Source of the DNA: Streptomyces sp. NBC_00525
GTDB taxonomy: Bacteria; Actinomycetota; Actinomycetes; Streptomycetales; Streptomycetaceae
Direction of reading: 5' to 3'
DNA: 64,000 bases
Assembly: GCF_036346595.1 (NCBI RefSeq)
Contig: NZ_CP107834.1
Span: 4,092,001-4,156,000, forward strand
This document shows positions 44,688 through 54,378 of the stretch, one piece after another. The position numbers were made by a program, and so were the translations under genes. Position 1 is the stretch's first letter, and every line of letters begins with the position of its first letter. The notes under the pieces were generated by a model that did no database searches, was not told the origin of the DNA, and worked only from the letters and a program-made list of their open reading frames with translations.

Positions 44688-45665
44688 ATGAACGGGCGTG
44701 AACCGGGCACGGCGGCGGACGGGCGGCAGCGGCGGAGGCGGGGGCTCCTGCGGCGACGGCCGGGCTACGCGGTCCTGGCCGGGCTCCTGGTCGCCGCGGC
44801 CGCGTCCGGCTGCGCGGCAGACGGCCAGGGCGCGGGCGCCGCCCCCGGGGCCGAGCTCCGCGCCGGACAGGCGGGCGCCCCGGCCGAACCGGCCGCCGGA
44901 GCCCTCGGCACCCGCGCCGAGCGGGCGCACCGGGCGAAGCTCGCCCAGGCCGCCCGCGCGGTCGCGGCCAGGAAGTGGGGCCTGGTGGGCACCCCGCTGG
45001 CGGCCCCCGCCCCGCCGGCCGAGAAGCCGCACCTGACCACCCGCGAGGGCTTCGAGGTCGAGGGCCAGAACGACTCGCTGCCGCCGGTCTTCACCCGCGT
45101 CCCCACCAAGGACAAGGTCGTCTTCCTGACGATGGACGACGGGGACGACAAGGACCCCGAGCTGCTGCGGATGATGTCGGAGCTGAACATCCCGTACAGC
45201 GCCTTCCTCAGCGACTACCTGGTGCGCGACGACTACGCGTACTTCAAGGACGCCCAGGCGCGCGGGGTCGCGCTCAACAACCACACCCTCAACCACCGCT
45301 ATCTGCCGGGCCTGTCCTACGAGGAGCAGAAGCACGAGATCTGCGGCCAGCAGGACGTCATCGAGAAGCGGTTCGGCAAGCGGCCCCGGATCTTCCGGCC
45401 GCCGTTCGGCAACTACAACACCGATACCCTGAAGATCGCCAAGTCCTGCGGCATCACCGCCGTACCGCTGTGGGAGGCGGAGGCGTTCCCCGACCGCATG
45501 GAGTGGCGCGAGGGCGAGGCGAAGCTGCACCCCGGCGACATCATCCTCACCCACTTCCGGGGCGAGAAGGAGTGGCAGGGCAGCATGCCCGACCTGATCC
45601 GGTCCGTGATGAAGGTCGTCACCGACCAGGGATTCGCGGTGGCCCGCCTGGAGGACTACGTATAG
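44688..45665 (+). CDS. Lipoprotein polysaccharide deacetylase (NodB domain)
   Basis: 325 residues. The N-terminus is basic, then hydrophobic, ending in the lipobox-like AAAASGC (about 36-42), so it is probably a membrane-anchored lipoprotein. After an Ala/Gly-rich linker, the NodB domain begins near residue 143 with VVFLTMDDGDDKDP (metal aspartate and base), then NNHTLNHRYL (HxxxH-type metal ligands) and RIFRPPFGNYN. The order is that of carbohydrate esterase family 4; peptidoglycan or another cell-envelope glycan is a likely substrate. The ATG lies 11 bases after AAAAGG inside the upstream hairpin. Confidence 0.9.
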   Translation: MNGREPGTAADGRQRRRRGLLRRRPGYAVLAGLLVAAAASGCAADGQGAGAAPGAELRAGQAGAPAEPAAGALGTRAERAHRAKLAQAARAVAARKWGLVGTPLAAPAPPAEKPHLTTREGFEVEGQNDSLPPVFTRVPTKDKVVFLTMDDGDDKDPELLRMMSELNIPYSAFLSDYLVRDDYAYFKDAQARGVALNNHTLNHRYLPGLSYEEQKHEICGQQDVIEKRFGKRPRIFRPPFGNYNTDTLKIAKSCGITAVPLWEAEAFPDRMEWREGEAKLHPGDIILTHFRGEKEWQGSMPDLIRSVMKVVTDQGFAVARLEDYV

Positions 45666-45717
45666 GAGCGCTCCCGGCCCCCGCCCGGACCCCGGTATCC
45701 GCCACGAGGGGCGTGAA

Positions 45718-45744
45718 TTGGCACTCCGCTTGACCGAGTGCTAA
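45718..45744. promoter_or_regulatory. CIRCE operator 1 upstream of groES
   Basis: TTGGCACTC, nine bases, GAGTGCTAA: one mismatch from the CIRCE consensus bound by the repressor HrcA. The TTGACC (45730-45735) in the spacer with TAGTCT (45754-45759), 18 bases apart, is a plausible promoter. Confidence 0.9.
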
Positions 45745-45764
45745 TCACGGTCATAGTCTCAGTG

Positions 45765-45791
45765 CTGGCACTCCCCACTGGGGAGTGCCAG
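45765..45791. promoter_or_regulatory. CIRCE operator 2 upstream of groES
   Basis: CTGGCACTC, nine bases, GAGTGCCAG. The symmetry extends to 14-bp perfect arms (45763-45776 and 45780-45793). It lies just downstream of the presumed transcription start, so HrcA could block both initiation and elongation. Confidence 0.85.
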
Positions 45792-45897
45792 CAGTACTGT
45801 GCGACCGGCAGTCCGGCACCCGCGACGACGGGCTCACCTGGTCGCCATCCCAAAGACTGTTAAACCCCGTGAGATCTCCGAAGGGGGAGACCGGATC

Positions 45898-46206
45898 GTG
45901 TCGACCGCCAGCTCCAAGGTTGCGATCAAGCCGCTCGAGGACCGCATCGTGGTCCAGCCGCTCGACGCCGAGCAGACCACGGCCTCCGGCCTGGTCATTC
46001 CGGACACGGCGAAGGAGAAGCCCCAGGAGGGCGTCGTCCTGGCCGTGGGACCGGGCCGCTTCGAGAACGGCGAGCGCCTGCCGCTCGACGTCAAGACCGG
46101 CGATGTCGTGCTGTACAGCAAGTACGGCGGCACCGAGGTGAAGTACAACGGCGAGGAGTACCTCGTCCTCTCGGCTCGCGACGTGCTCGCGATCATCGAG
46201 AAGTAA
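45898..46206 (+). CDS. groES: Co-chaperonin GroES
   Basis: 102 residues, standard length: [50 protein letters not shown], then [33 protein letters not shown]. The mobile loop and roof strands are intact. The GTG start at 45898 has AAGGGGGAG upstream and gives the known streptomycete length; an in-frame ATG about 100 bases upstream would add an unrelated extension. It is under two CIRCE sites and is followed 103 bases later by groEL1. Confidence 0.98.
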   Translation: MSTASSKVAIKPLEDRIVVQPLDAEQTTASGLVIPDTAKEKPQEGVVLAVGPGRFENGERLPLDVKTGDVVLYSKYGGTEVKYNGEEYLVLSARDVLAIIEK

Positions 46207-46255
46207 TTCACCCACGTTTGCTTCTGTTCTGCGCCCCTGGCCCCGTGCGAGATAA

Positions 46256-47935
<1,680 letters not shown>

Positions 47936-47958
47936 CGCACGGCTGACCGCGTGAAGCG

Positions 47959-47997
47959 GTGAAGGCCCGGTCCCCTGCGCGGGGGCCGGGCCTTCAC
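47959..47997 (+). terminator. Strong hairpin after groEL1
   Basis: A 17-bp stem (one G-U pair) runs from GTGAAGGCCCGG (47959-47970) to CCGGGCCTTCAC (47986-47997) with a 5-base loop, 24 bases past the stop. Confidence 0.85.
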
Positions 47998-48142
47998 GCG
48001 TAGCAGCCGCCGTTGCGCCGCGGCGGTCGCGTCCGGCCCGCGCTGCCAATCGGGGCACACCGTGTGCGTCGTGCGGGTGCTTCGTACCCGGACACGTCGT
48101 GGGGGGCCGTCCGGGCGTCCGGGCGGACGGTTCTCTCGGGCC

Positions 48143-48862
48143 ATGAACACCCTGATGGCAGCAGCCGCCGCCGGTCTGAAGATCGACTGGACGCGCATGC
48201 CCACCTACAACACCATCATGTCCCTCGCCGCCGGAGCCGGACTGCTGCTGGTCGTGGCCCTCGGCTACCAGCTCGTCAACGGGCGCCCCGTCGTCTCCGA
48301 GAGCTGGTCCCTGGCCTTCGGAGTCCTCGGGATCATCCTGTTCGCCACCGGCCTCCACATGACCCTGACCTGGCCGCTCGCCGGGCAGGGATTCCCCTTC
48401 GACAACATCATCTTCGGGGAGCCCTCCCTCGCCTTCGGCGTTCTGCTGCTGGCCGCCTCGTTCTACCTCTGGAAGCGCGGAACCCGGTTCGACACCGAGC
48501 CCGACCGCGAACGGGCCGCCGCCGTCCTCGCGGGGCCCGTCTCGGTGTTCGTCTTCGGCCTCGGCCTGGCCTGCCTCGGGATCGCCGCAGCCGGGTGGAA
48601 GTACACCCTCTTCGCGGCCCCGCCGGAGGAGCCGATCTCGGGGGAGTTCGCCGACCACCCGATGCTGGAGGCGAGCTTCATGTCCGCCCTCTACGTCCTC
48701 GTCGGCGTCGGCGCCCTCGTCTTCCCCTTCCTGCTGCGCCGCCGCAGTGTCCTCGCCACCTGGATCGCGGGCGTCTGCTGGACCCTCGGCGGCCTCGCGT
48801 TCCTCCTGTTCGGCGCGCTCAACTACTTCACGCACATCGGACTCATCGTCAACACGATGTAG
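48143..48862 (+). CDS. DUF981 family integral membrane protein
   Basis: 239 residues with about six or seven hydrophobic helices. FATGLHMTLTWPLAGQGFPFDNIIFGEPSLAFGVLLLAASFYLW is the recognisable DUF981 core; helices near 25-45 and 60-80 precede it, and the protein ends VCWTLGGLAFLLFGALNYFTHIGLIV. No function is established for the family. The ATG at 48143 has only a weak ribosome binding site, so an alternative start cannot be excluded. It converges on the hydroxyacid dehydrogenase gene with 19 bases between stops. Confidence 0.8.
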   Translation: MNTLMAAAAAGLKIDWTRMPTYNTIMSLAAGAGLLLVVALGYQLVNGRPVVSESWSLAFGVLGIILFATGLHMTLTWPLAGQGFPFDNIIFGEPSLAFGVLLLAASFYLWKRGTRFDTEPDRERAAAVLAGPVSVFVFGLGLACLGIAAAGWKYTLFAAPPEEPISGEFADHPMLEASFMSALYVLVGVGALVFPFLLRRRSVLATWIAGVCWTLGGLAFLLFGALNYFTHIGLIVNTM

Positions 48863-48881
48863 CCGGCCGGACGGTACGGGG

Positions 48882-49910
48882 TCAGGCGGAGCGGCCGAGA
48901 TCCGCCGGGTGCACCGGCTCGGCGAACGGCAGGCCGTGCGCGTACCGCTCCAGTTCGTCCAGGGCGTGATCGGTCATCCGGTGCAGCTCGTTGCCGAGGG
49001 AGCCCGCCACATGCGGGGTGAGCAGCACATTCGGCAGCTCGTAGAACGGCGAGTCCGCGGGCGGCACCTCGGGGTCGGTCACATCCAGCACGGCGTGCAG
49101 CCGGCCGGGTACGACCTCGCGGAGCAGGGCCGCCTCGTCGATCAGGGAGCCGCGGGCCGTGTTGATCAGCGTGGACCCGGTCCGCATCAGGGCCAGTTGG
49201 CGGGCGCCGATCATATGGCGGGTGGCGGGGAGCTGAGGAGCGTGCACCGAGACGACGTCGGCGCGGGCGCACAGCTCGTCCAGCCCGACCCGCTCGACGC
49301 CCAGCCGCGCCGCCTCCTCCTCGCCGACGAACGGGTCGTACAGCAGGACCCGCAGGTCGAAGGGGCGGAGCAGCTCGATGACGCGGCGGCCGATGCGGGA
49401 GGCGCCGACGATGCCCGCGGTGCGGTGGTAGTTGCCGGCCCCGTCCAGCTCGGCGCGCCAGTCGTGGTCGGCGCGCACCTCGCGGTAGACGTGCGCGGAG
49501 TGCGGGACGCGCTTGTTGGCGAGCAGGATGGTGGCCAGGGTGTACTCGGCGACGGGCAGGGCGTTGGCCCCGGCCGCCGAGGAGACGGCGATGCCGCGGT
49601 CCCAGCAGGCGTCGGTGATGTGGTGCTTGACCGAGCCCGCCGCGTGGACGACCGCCCTGAGCCGGGGCGCGGCGGCGAGGACCTGCGGGGTGAGCGGGGT
49701 CGCGCCCCAGCAGGTCAGCAGCACATCGGCCTCGGCGAGGGCGGCGGCGACGCGCGGCTCGGGGGCGGCCAGGTCGTGGGCGACGAGGGCCGGGTCCGTA
49801 CGGGCGAGGGCGGTGAGCCGGTCGCGGTGGCGCTGTTCGAACAGGCGCTCGTAGATGTCCGGGCCCATCGCGAGCAGGACCGAAGGACGGGGATCGGGGG
49901 TGGGCTGCAT
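48882..49910 (-). CDS. D-isomer-specific 2-hydroxyacid dehydrogenase
   Basis: 342 residues. The Rossmann motif is AGIVGASRIGRRVIELLRPFDLRVLLYDP (GxSxxG with S in place of one residue), the catalytic arginine is in LINTARGSLID, the glutamate in DVTDPEVPP, and the histidine in LLTPHVAGS. It would interconvert a 2-hydroxy and a 2-keto acid with NAD(P). It begins 32 bases after the last permease gene of a sugar ABC operon, so it probably acts on a sugar-acid product of the imported compound. Confidence 0.9.
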   Translation of the reverse strand: MQPTPDPRPSVLLAMGPDIYERLFEQRHRDRLTALARTDPALVAHDLAAPEPRVAAALAEADVLLTCWGATPLTPQVLAAAPRLRAVVHAAGSVKHHITDACWDRGIAVSSAAGANALPVAEYTLATILLANKRVPHSAHVYREVRADHDWRAELDGAGNYHRTAGIVGASRIGRRVIELLRPFDLRVLLYDPFVGEEEAARLGVERVGLDELCARADVVSVHAPQLPATRHMIGARQLALMRTGSTLINTARGSLIDEAALLREVVPGRLHAVLDVTDPEVPPADSPFYELPNVLLTPHVAGSLGNELHRMTDHALDELERYAHGLPFAEPVHPADLGRSA

Positions 49911-49942
49911 GGTGGTGGAGGCTCCCTCGGGTGAGCGGTGGG

Positions 49943-50803
49943 CTACTTGACGCTGCCGGCGGTGAGTCCGGCCTTCCAGTGCCGCTGCAGGGAGACGAAG
50001 GCGACGATCAGGGGGATGACGGCGAGGAGCGACCCGGTGACCACGAGCGGGTAGAAGCCGGGCTCGCTGTGGGTGTTGGTGTTCCAGGAGTACAGACCGA
50101 GGCTCAGCGGGAACAGCTCGCGGTCCGACAGCATCACCAGCGGAAGGAAGAAGTTGTTCCAGATCGCGGTGAACTGGAAGAGGAAGACGGTCACGAACCC
50201 CGGCATCATCATCGGCAGCCCGATGGAGAAGAAGGTGCGCAGCTCGCCGGCCCCGTCGATGCGCGCGGCCTCCAGCGCCTCGCCCGGAATGTATCCGGCG
50301 GCGAAGACCCGTGCGAGGTAGACGCCGAAGGGGTTCACCAGGACCGGGATCAGCACCGACCAGTAGGTGTTGACGATGCCCAGCTTGCTGGCCAGCAGGT
50401 ACATGGGCAGCGCCAGGGCCGTCGTCGGCACGAGCACCCCGAGCAGCACGAGGCCGAAGAGCTTCTCCTTGCCCCGGAACTCGTACTTGTCGAAGGCGTA
50501 TCCGGCGGCGACGCAGATCAGGGAGCAGACGGCGGCGCCCACGCCGGCGTACAGCAGGCTGTTGCCGTACCAGCGGAAGTAGACGCCGTCCCCGTACGAG
50601 GCGATGTCCGAGAGGTTCTTGGAGAGGTCGAAGCCCTTGAAGGAGAAGGTGTCCCCGGCGAGCAGCGAGCCGGTGTCCTTGGTGGCGGCGGTGACCAGCC
50701 AGACGAGCGGGAAGAGCATGTAGAGGACGGCCAGGAGCAGTGCTCCGTTGACGGCCGCCTTGGACAGCCAGGGGTTGTTCCCGCGAGGCTTGGAGGTGCT
50801 CAT
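49943..50803 (-). CDS. Carbohydrate ABC transporter permease (MalG-like)
   Basis: 286 residues with six membrane helices and the CUT1 permease EAA loop GEALEAARIDGAGELRTFFSIGLPMMMPG. It pairs with the MalF-like gene to form the membrane channel. Its ATG overlaps the MalF-like stop (ATGA). No ATPase gene is present in the operon; in streptomycetes the shared MsiK ATPase usually energises such systems. Confidence 0.95.
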   Translation of the reverse strand: MSTSKPRGNNPWLSKAAVNGALLLAVLYMLFPLVWLVTAATKDTGSLLAGDTFSFKGFDLSKNLSDIASYGDGVYFRWYGNSLLYAGVGAAVCSLICVAAGYAFDKYEFRGKEKLFGLVLLGVLVPTTALALPMYLLASKLGIVNTYWSVLIPVLVNPFGVYLARVFAAGYIPGEALEAARIDGAGELRTFFSIGLPMMMPGFVTVFLFQFTAIWNNFFLPLVMLSDRELFPLSLGLYSWNTNTHSEPGFYPLVVTGSLLAVIPLIVAFVSLQRHWKAGLTAGSVK

Positions 50804-51687
50804 GCGTCCGCCCCCTTCCGGCCGGTGAGGCGGGTGACGACGAAGGACAGCAGCGCGGCGGCGAGCGCCAGGAGGACGGAGGCGGCGGCCGCGAGTCCGA
50901 AGTCGTTGCGGGAGAAGGCCGCGGTGTAGGCGTACATGTTCGGTGTCCAGGAGGAGGAGACGGCGGACCCGGAGCCGGTGTTGAGGATCAGGGGCTCGGT
51001 GAACAGCTGGAGCGAGCCGATGATCGTGAAGAGCACGACCATCAGGACCGAGGTGCGGATCAGCGGGAGCTTGATGCTGAGCGCGATGCGCCGGCCGCTC
51101 GCCCCGTCCACGGTGGCCGCCTCCAGCACGGAGCGGTCGATGGCCTGGAGCGCGGCGTAGAAGATGACCATGTTGTAGCCGAGCCATTCCCACAGCGCGA
51201 TGTTGACGACGGACGGCAGCGCGCCGGAGGGCGAGAAGAAGTCGAAGCCGATCCCGCCGGAGTGCATCGCGGAGACGACGGGGCTCAGGCCCGGCGTGTA
51301 GAGGTACAGCCAGATCATCGCGGCGATGATGCCGGGCACGGCGTGCGGCAGGAACAGCGCGAGCTGGAAGAAGCGCTTGGCGCGGGCGAGCGCCGAGTCC
51401 AGCAGCAGCGCCAGCGCCAGGGCCCCGCCGACCATCAGCGGGATGTAGATGACGCAGTAGCCGATGAGGACGAGGAAGCCGTCGCGGAAGACCCGGTCAC
51501 CCAGCGCCGCCGCGTAGTTGCCGAGCCCCGTGAAGACCGTCTCGGAGCCGCCGAAGCCGAGCCCCGACTGCTGTTCGGTGAAGAGGCTGAGCCAGACCGC
51601 GTAACCGATCGGGATCAGCATCACGACGGTGAACAGGACGAAGAACGGGGTCAGCAGGGTCGCGGCGGCGCGGGTGCGGGCCTTCAT
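50800..51687 (-). CDS. Carbohydrate ABC transporter permease (MalF-like)
   Basis: 295 residues with about six helices and the EAA loop DRSVLEAATVDGASGRRIALSIKLPLIR. The order SBP, MalF-like, MalG-like is standard for the CUT1 family. The ATG at 51687 lies four bases after the stop of the substrate-binding protein gene. Confidence 0.95.
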   Translation of the reverse strand: MKARTRAAATLLTPFFVLFTVVMLIPIGYAVWLSLFTEQQSGLGFGGSETVFTGLGNYAAALGDRVFRDGFLVLIGYCVIYIPLMVGGALALALLLDSALARAKRFFQLALFLPHAVPGIIAAMIWLYLYTPGLSPVVSAMHSGGIGFDFFSPSGALPSVVNIALWEWLGYNMVIFYAALQAIDRSVLEAATVDGASGRRIALSIKLPLIRTSVLMVVLFTIIGSLQLFTEPLILNTGSGSAVSSSWTPNMYAYTAAFSRNDFGLAAAASVLLALAAALLSFVVTRLTGRKGADA

Positions 51688-51691
51688 CCGA

Positions 51692-53020
51692 TCAGCCCTC
51701 GACCTTCAGGCCGCGCTTGGTCAGCTCCGCGACGGTCGCGTCGTGGGCGGCCTTCACCGCGTCGGGGATGGTGGTGCCGCCCCCGGCGACCTTGCCGAAC
51801 TGGTCCTTCAGGACGGTGTTGGTGGTGCCCATCGAGGGGCCCCAGGTCCAGCCCTGCCGGATGGCGGAGCCGCCGTCCTCGAAGACCTGGTAGATGTCCT
51901 GGCCGCCGTAGAACTCGGTGTCGAACGCCTTCTTCGCGGCCGGGCGCAGCGCGAGCGCGGCCGGGAACGCGCTGGAGGTACCGGAGGAGATACGGGCCTC
52001 GATGCCCTTCTCCGTGGTGGTCATCCAGGTGGCGAACTCGACGGCGGCGGCGGCCTTCTCGCTGTTCTTCGGCACGGCGAAGGTGGTGCCGCCGAGCATG
52101 CCGCCGGCCGGCTTGCCGTCCCAGGTGGGGATCGGGGCGACGGCCCACTTGCCGCTCTGCTCGGGCAGGGTGCCGCCCAGGACGCCGCCGCCCCAGGAGG
52201 CGCCGAGGTAGCCGATGGTGCCGCCGGTCTTGAGGGAGTTGGTCCAGGCGGGCGAGAAGGAGGCGTTGGAGCGGACCAGGCCGTCCTTCACCAGGCCCTG
52301 CCAGTAGTCGGCGACCTCGGTGGTGGCGGCGTCGGTGGTGTCGACCTTCCAGGTGTCGCCGTCCGCCTTGAACCACTGGGCGCCGGCCTGCCAGACCATC
52401 GCCTCGAAGGTGGTCGGGTCGTCCGGGAAGAAGGTGCCGATGCGGGCCTTGGCGTCGGCCTTCTTGACCTTCTCGGCGGCCTTGCGGAACTCGTCCCAGG
52501 TGGTGGGGACCGCGATGTCGTACTTGGTGAACAGGTCCTTGCGGTAGAAGAACGCCTGCGGCGCGGCGTCGAAGGGCACCGCCCAGCTCTTGCCGCCGAG
52601 CGTCGTCTGCTCGATCGCCTGCGGGAGGAACTTCTTCTTCACGTCGTCGGTCAGGTACTTCCCGATGTCCTGGAAGCCGCCCTGGCTGACGAACTCGGGG
52701 AGCTGCGGGTACTCGACGGAGACCAGGTCGGGGGCGTTGCCCGCCTTGATCGCGTTGGAGATCTTGGCGTAGCCGCCGGCGTTGCCGGACGGGGTCTCCT
52801 CGAACTTCACGCGGATGTTCTTCTGCGAGGCGTTGAACGCGTCCACGACCTCCTTGGTGCCCTTGGCCCAGCCCCAGAAGGTGATGGTCACCGGCTTGGC
52901 GGCGGTGCCGGTGCCGCCGCCGGACGAGTCCTCGCCGCTGCCGCCGCACGCCGTGACGACGGCGAGGGCGGTGACGGCTCCGGCTATGGAAAGAGTCGTT
53001 CTGCTCCAACTGCGATGCAC
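51692..53020 (-). CDS. Sugar ABC transporter substrate-binding lipoprotein
   Basis: 442 residues. The signal peptide ends in a lipobox (VTACGGSG, cysteine near residue 25), followed by a Ser/Gly-rich spacer and the SBP family 1 fold (PVTITFWGWAKGTKEVVDAFNASQKNIRVKFEE; APDLVSVEYPQLPEFV; GTIGYLGASWGGGVLGG). It captures a sugar or oligosaccharide outside the membrane. The GTG at 53020 was chosen because AGGAG lies seven bases upstream and the signal peptide begins at once; a longer in-frame start has no such site. A shared motif in its promoter suggests control by the adjacent regulator. Confidence 0.95.
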   Translation of the reverse strand: MHRSWSRTTLSIAGAVTALAVVTACGGSGEDSSGGGTGTAAKPVTITFWGWAKGTKEVVDAFNASQKNIRVKFEETPSGNAGGYAKISNAIKAGNAPDLVSVEYPQLPEFVSQGGFQDIGKYLTDDVKKKFLPQAIEQTTLGGKSWAVPFDAAPQAFFYRKDLFTKYDIAVPTTWDEFRKAAEKVKKADAKARIGTFFPDDPTTFEAMVWQAGAQWFKADGDTWKVDTTDAATTEVADYWQGLVKDGLVRSNASFSPAWTNSLKTGGTIGYLGASWGGGVLGGTLPEQSGKWAVAPIPTWDGKPAGGMLGGTTFAVPKNSEKAAAAVEFATWMTTTEKGIEARISSGTSSAFPAALALRPAAKKAFDTEFYGGQDIYQVFEDGGSAIRQGWTWGPSMGTTNTVLKDQFGKVAGGGTTIPDAVKAAHDATVAELTKRGLKVEG

Positions 53021-53104
53021 GGCGAAGCTCCTGGGATCGGCGGCGACATTGACGTTGGGCGAGATCCTTGGCGCCGTGCTGTCCGAAGTCAAGAGCGAAA
53101 GATT

Positions 53105-53114
53105 GAATGATCGA
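53105..53114 (-). promoter_or_regulatory. Shared promoter motif upstream of the ABC operon
   Basis: On the minus strand this reads TCGATCATTC followed by AAT, 85 bases upstream of the binding-protein start. The same decamer occurs at 54290-54299 in the same orientation relative to the divergent DUF2264 gene. It is a candidate operator for the regulator encoded between them. Confidence 0.5.
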
Positions 53115-53129
53115 GAAAAGATCAGAACG

Positions 53130-54209
53130 TTATCGAGTGGTCGAAGCCCGCACCCGCAGCCGGGGGAGCAGTGCCAGATGCCGTCCCGGCTCGTCGTCGT
53201 CCCGCCCGGCGCCGAGCCGGGTGAGCAGCAACTCCGTGGCGTGGCGCCCGATATGGCGCTTGGGCGGGCTGACCGCGGTCAGCGGGATGTCGCCGAGCGC
53301 GGCCACCTCGTCGTCGTACGCGATCACCGCCAGGTCCTCCGGGACGCGTACCCCCAGGTCGGACAGGCGCTGCACCAGATGGATCGCGTCCACGTCGTTG
53401 TGCACCAGCGCGGCCGTGGCCCGGCCGGAGACCACCGCCTCACGCACCTCCCGCACCGCAGCGTCGAAGCGCTCCGGATCGACCTCGGGGCCGGACGTGC
53501 CGATCATCGGCGGTGCGTCCGTGCGCCCCAGCACGGCCAGGGCGTCCTCGTAGCCGGAGCGCACCGCCAGCGCGGTCGGGCTGTCGGCGCGGGCGACGAG
53601 CAGCGGGGTGCCGTGGCCCAGGCCGACCAGATGGCGCACGGCAAGGAGCACCCCGTGCCGGTGGTCGGAGCAGACCCGGTCCAGGCCGTCCAGCGGCGAG
53701 CCCGGCTCCGGGGTGCGCTCCAGGAGCACGGCGGGCACCGGCAGCGCGGCCATCCAGTCCCCGTACGCCGCCTGGTCCCCGGCCCCCCGCCAGGCCGGGG
53801 CGATCAGCAGCCCGTCCGCCCCGGTGGCCAGCAGCCCCTCGGCGCGCGCCCGGTCCTCCTCGGGGCGGTAGTCGGAGATCCGCAGCACCAGCCGGGCCCC
53901 CGCCCGGTCCGCGGCCTCGTGCGCACCCCGGATGACCTCGGCGAAGTAGTACGTGGCCGAGGGGGCGATCAGACCTATCACCGGGCCGCCCGCCGGATCG
54001 GGCGCGGCCGGGCCGGACGCCGACCGGGGCCAGGAGACCGACCCGTGCACCCGGTCGAGCAGCCCGCGTTCGGCCAGCGCCTCGACATCGCGGCGTGCCG
54101 TGACGGGGGAGACCCCGAGCAGGCCGGCGAGATCCGAGACACGGGCCGAACCGCGCTCCCGCACCAGGGCCAGCAGTCGTTCGTGACGTTCAGCAGCACT
54201 CTCGCGCAC
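53130..54209 (-). CDS. Transcriptional regulator: DeoR-type HTH with LacI-type sensor domain
   Basis: 359 residues. The N-terminus is a DeoR-like winged helix (AAERHERLLALVRERGSARVSDLAGLLGVSPVTARRDVEALAERGLLDRVHGSV), and from about residue 75 a LacI/periplasmic-binding-type effector domain follows (VIGLIAPSATYYFAEVIRGAHEAADRAG; VRVPEDLAVIAYDDEVAALGDIPLTAVSPP). The combination suggests a repressor released by the imported sugar. The GTG at 54209 has AAGGGGA upstream. It lies between the ABC operon and the divergent DUF2264 gene, both of which carry the same decamer. Confidence 0.92.
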   Translation of the reverse strand: MRESAAERHERLLALVRERGSARVSDLAGLLGVSPVTARRDVEALAERGLLDRVHGSVSWPRSASGPAAPDPAGGPVIGLIAPSATYYFAEVIRGAHEAADRAGARLVLRISDYRPEEDRARAEGLLATGADGLLIAPAWRGAGDQAAYGDWMAALPVPAVLLERTPEPGSPLDGLDRVCSDHRHGVLLAVRHLVGLGHGTPLLVARADSPTALAVRSGYEDALAVLGRTDAPPMIGTSGPEVDPERFDAAVREVREAVVSGRATAALVHNDVDAIHLVQRLSDLGVRVPEDLAVIAYDDEVAALGDIPLTAVSPPKRHIGRHATELLLTRLGAGRDDDEPGRHLALLPRLRVRASTTR

Positions 54210-54289
54210 GGCGGCAGTCCCCTTGCAAATCGCGATGTGATGGCTCGGCTGGCCAGACCTTATTACGCCGTGATCGATTGTCGGAAGTT

Positions 54290-54299
54290 TCGATCATTC
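54290..54299 (+). promoter_or_regulatory. Shared promoter motif upstream of the DUF2264 gene
   Basis: TCGATCATTC followed by GAT, 80 bases upstream of the DUF2264 start. It matches the motif at 53105-53114 in sequence, in orientation and nearly in distance to the gene (about 80 and 85 bases). The surrounding 54235-54378 is A/T-rich for this genome. Confidence 0.5.
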
Positions 54300-54378
54300 G
54301 ATACGCACGTCTTGACGTTCGATCGCTCCCCGGTCGAGGATTTCCGGCGACGCCGAAGTCCGCCTCCAGGGGAGCATC

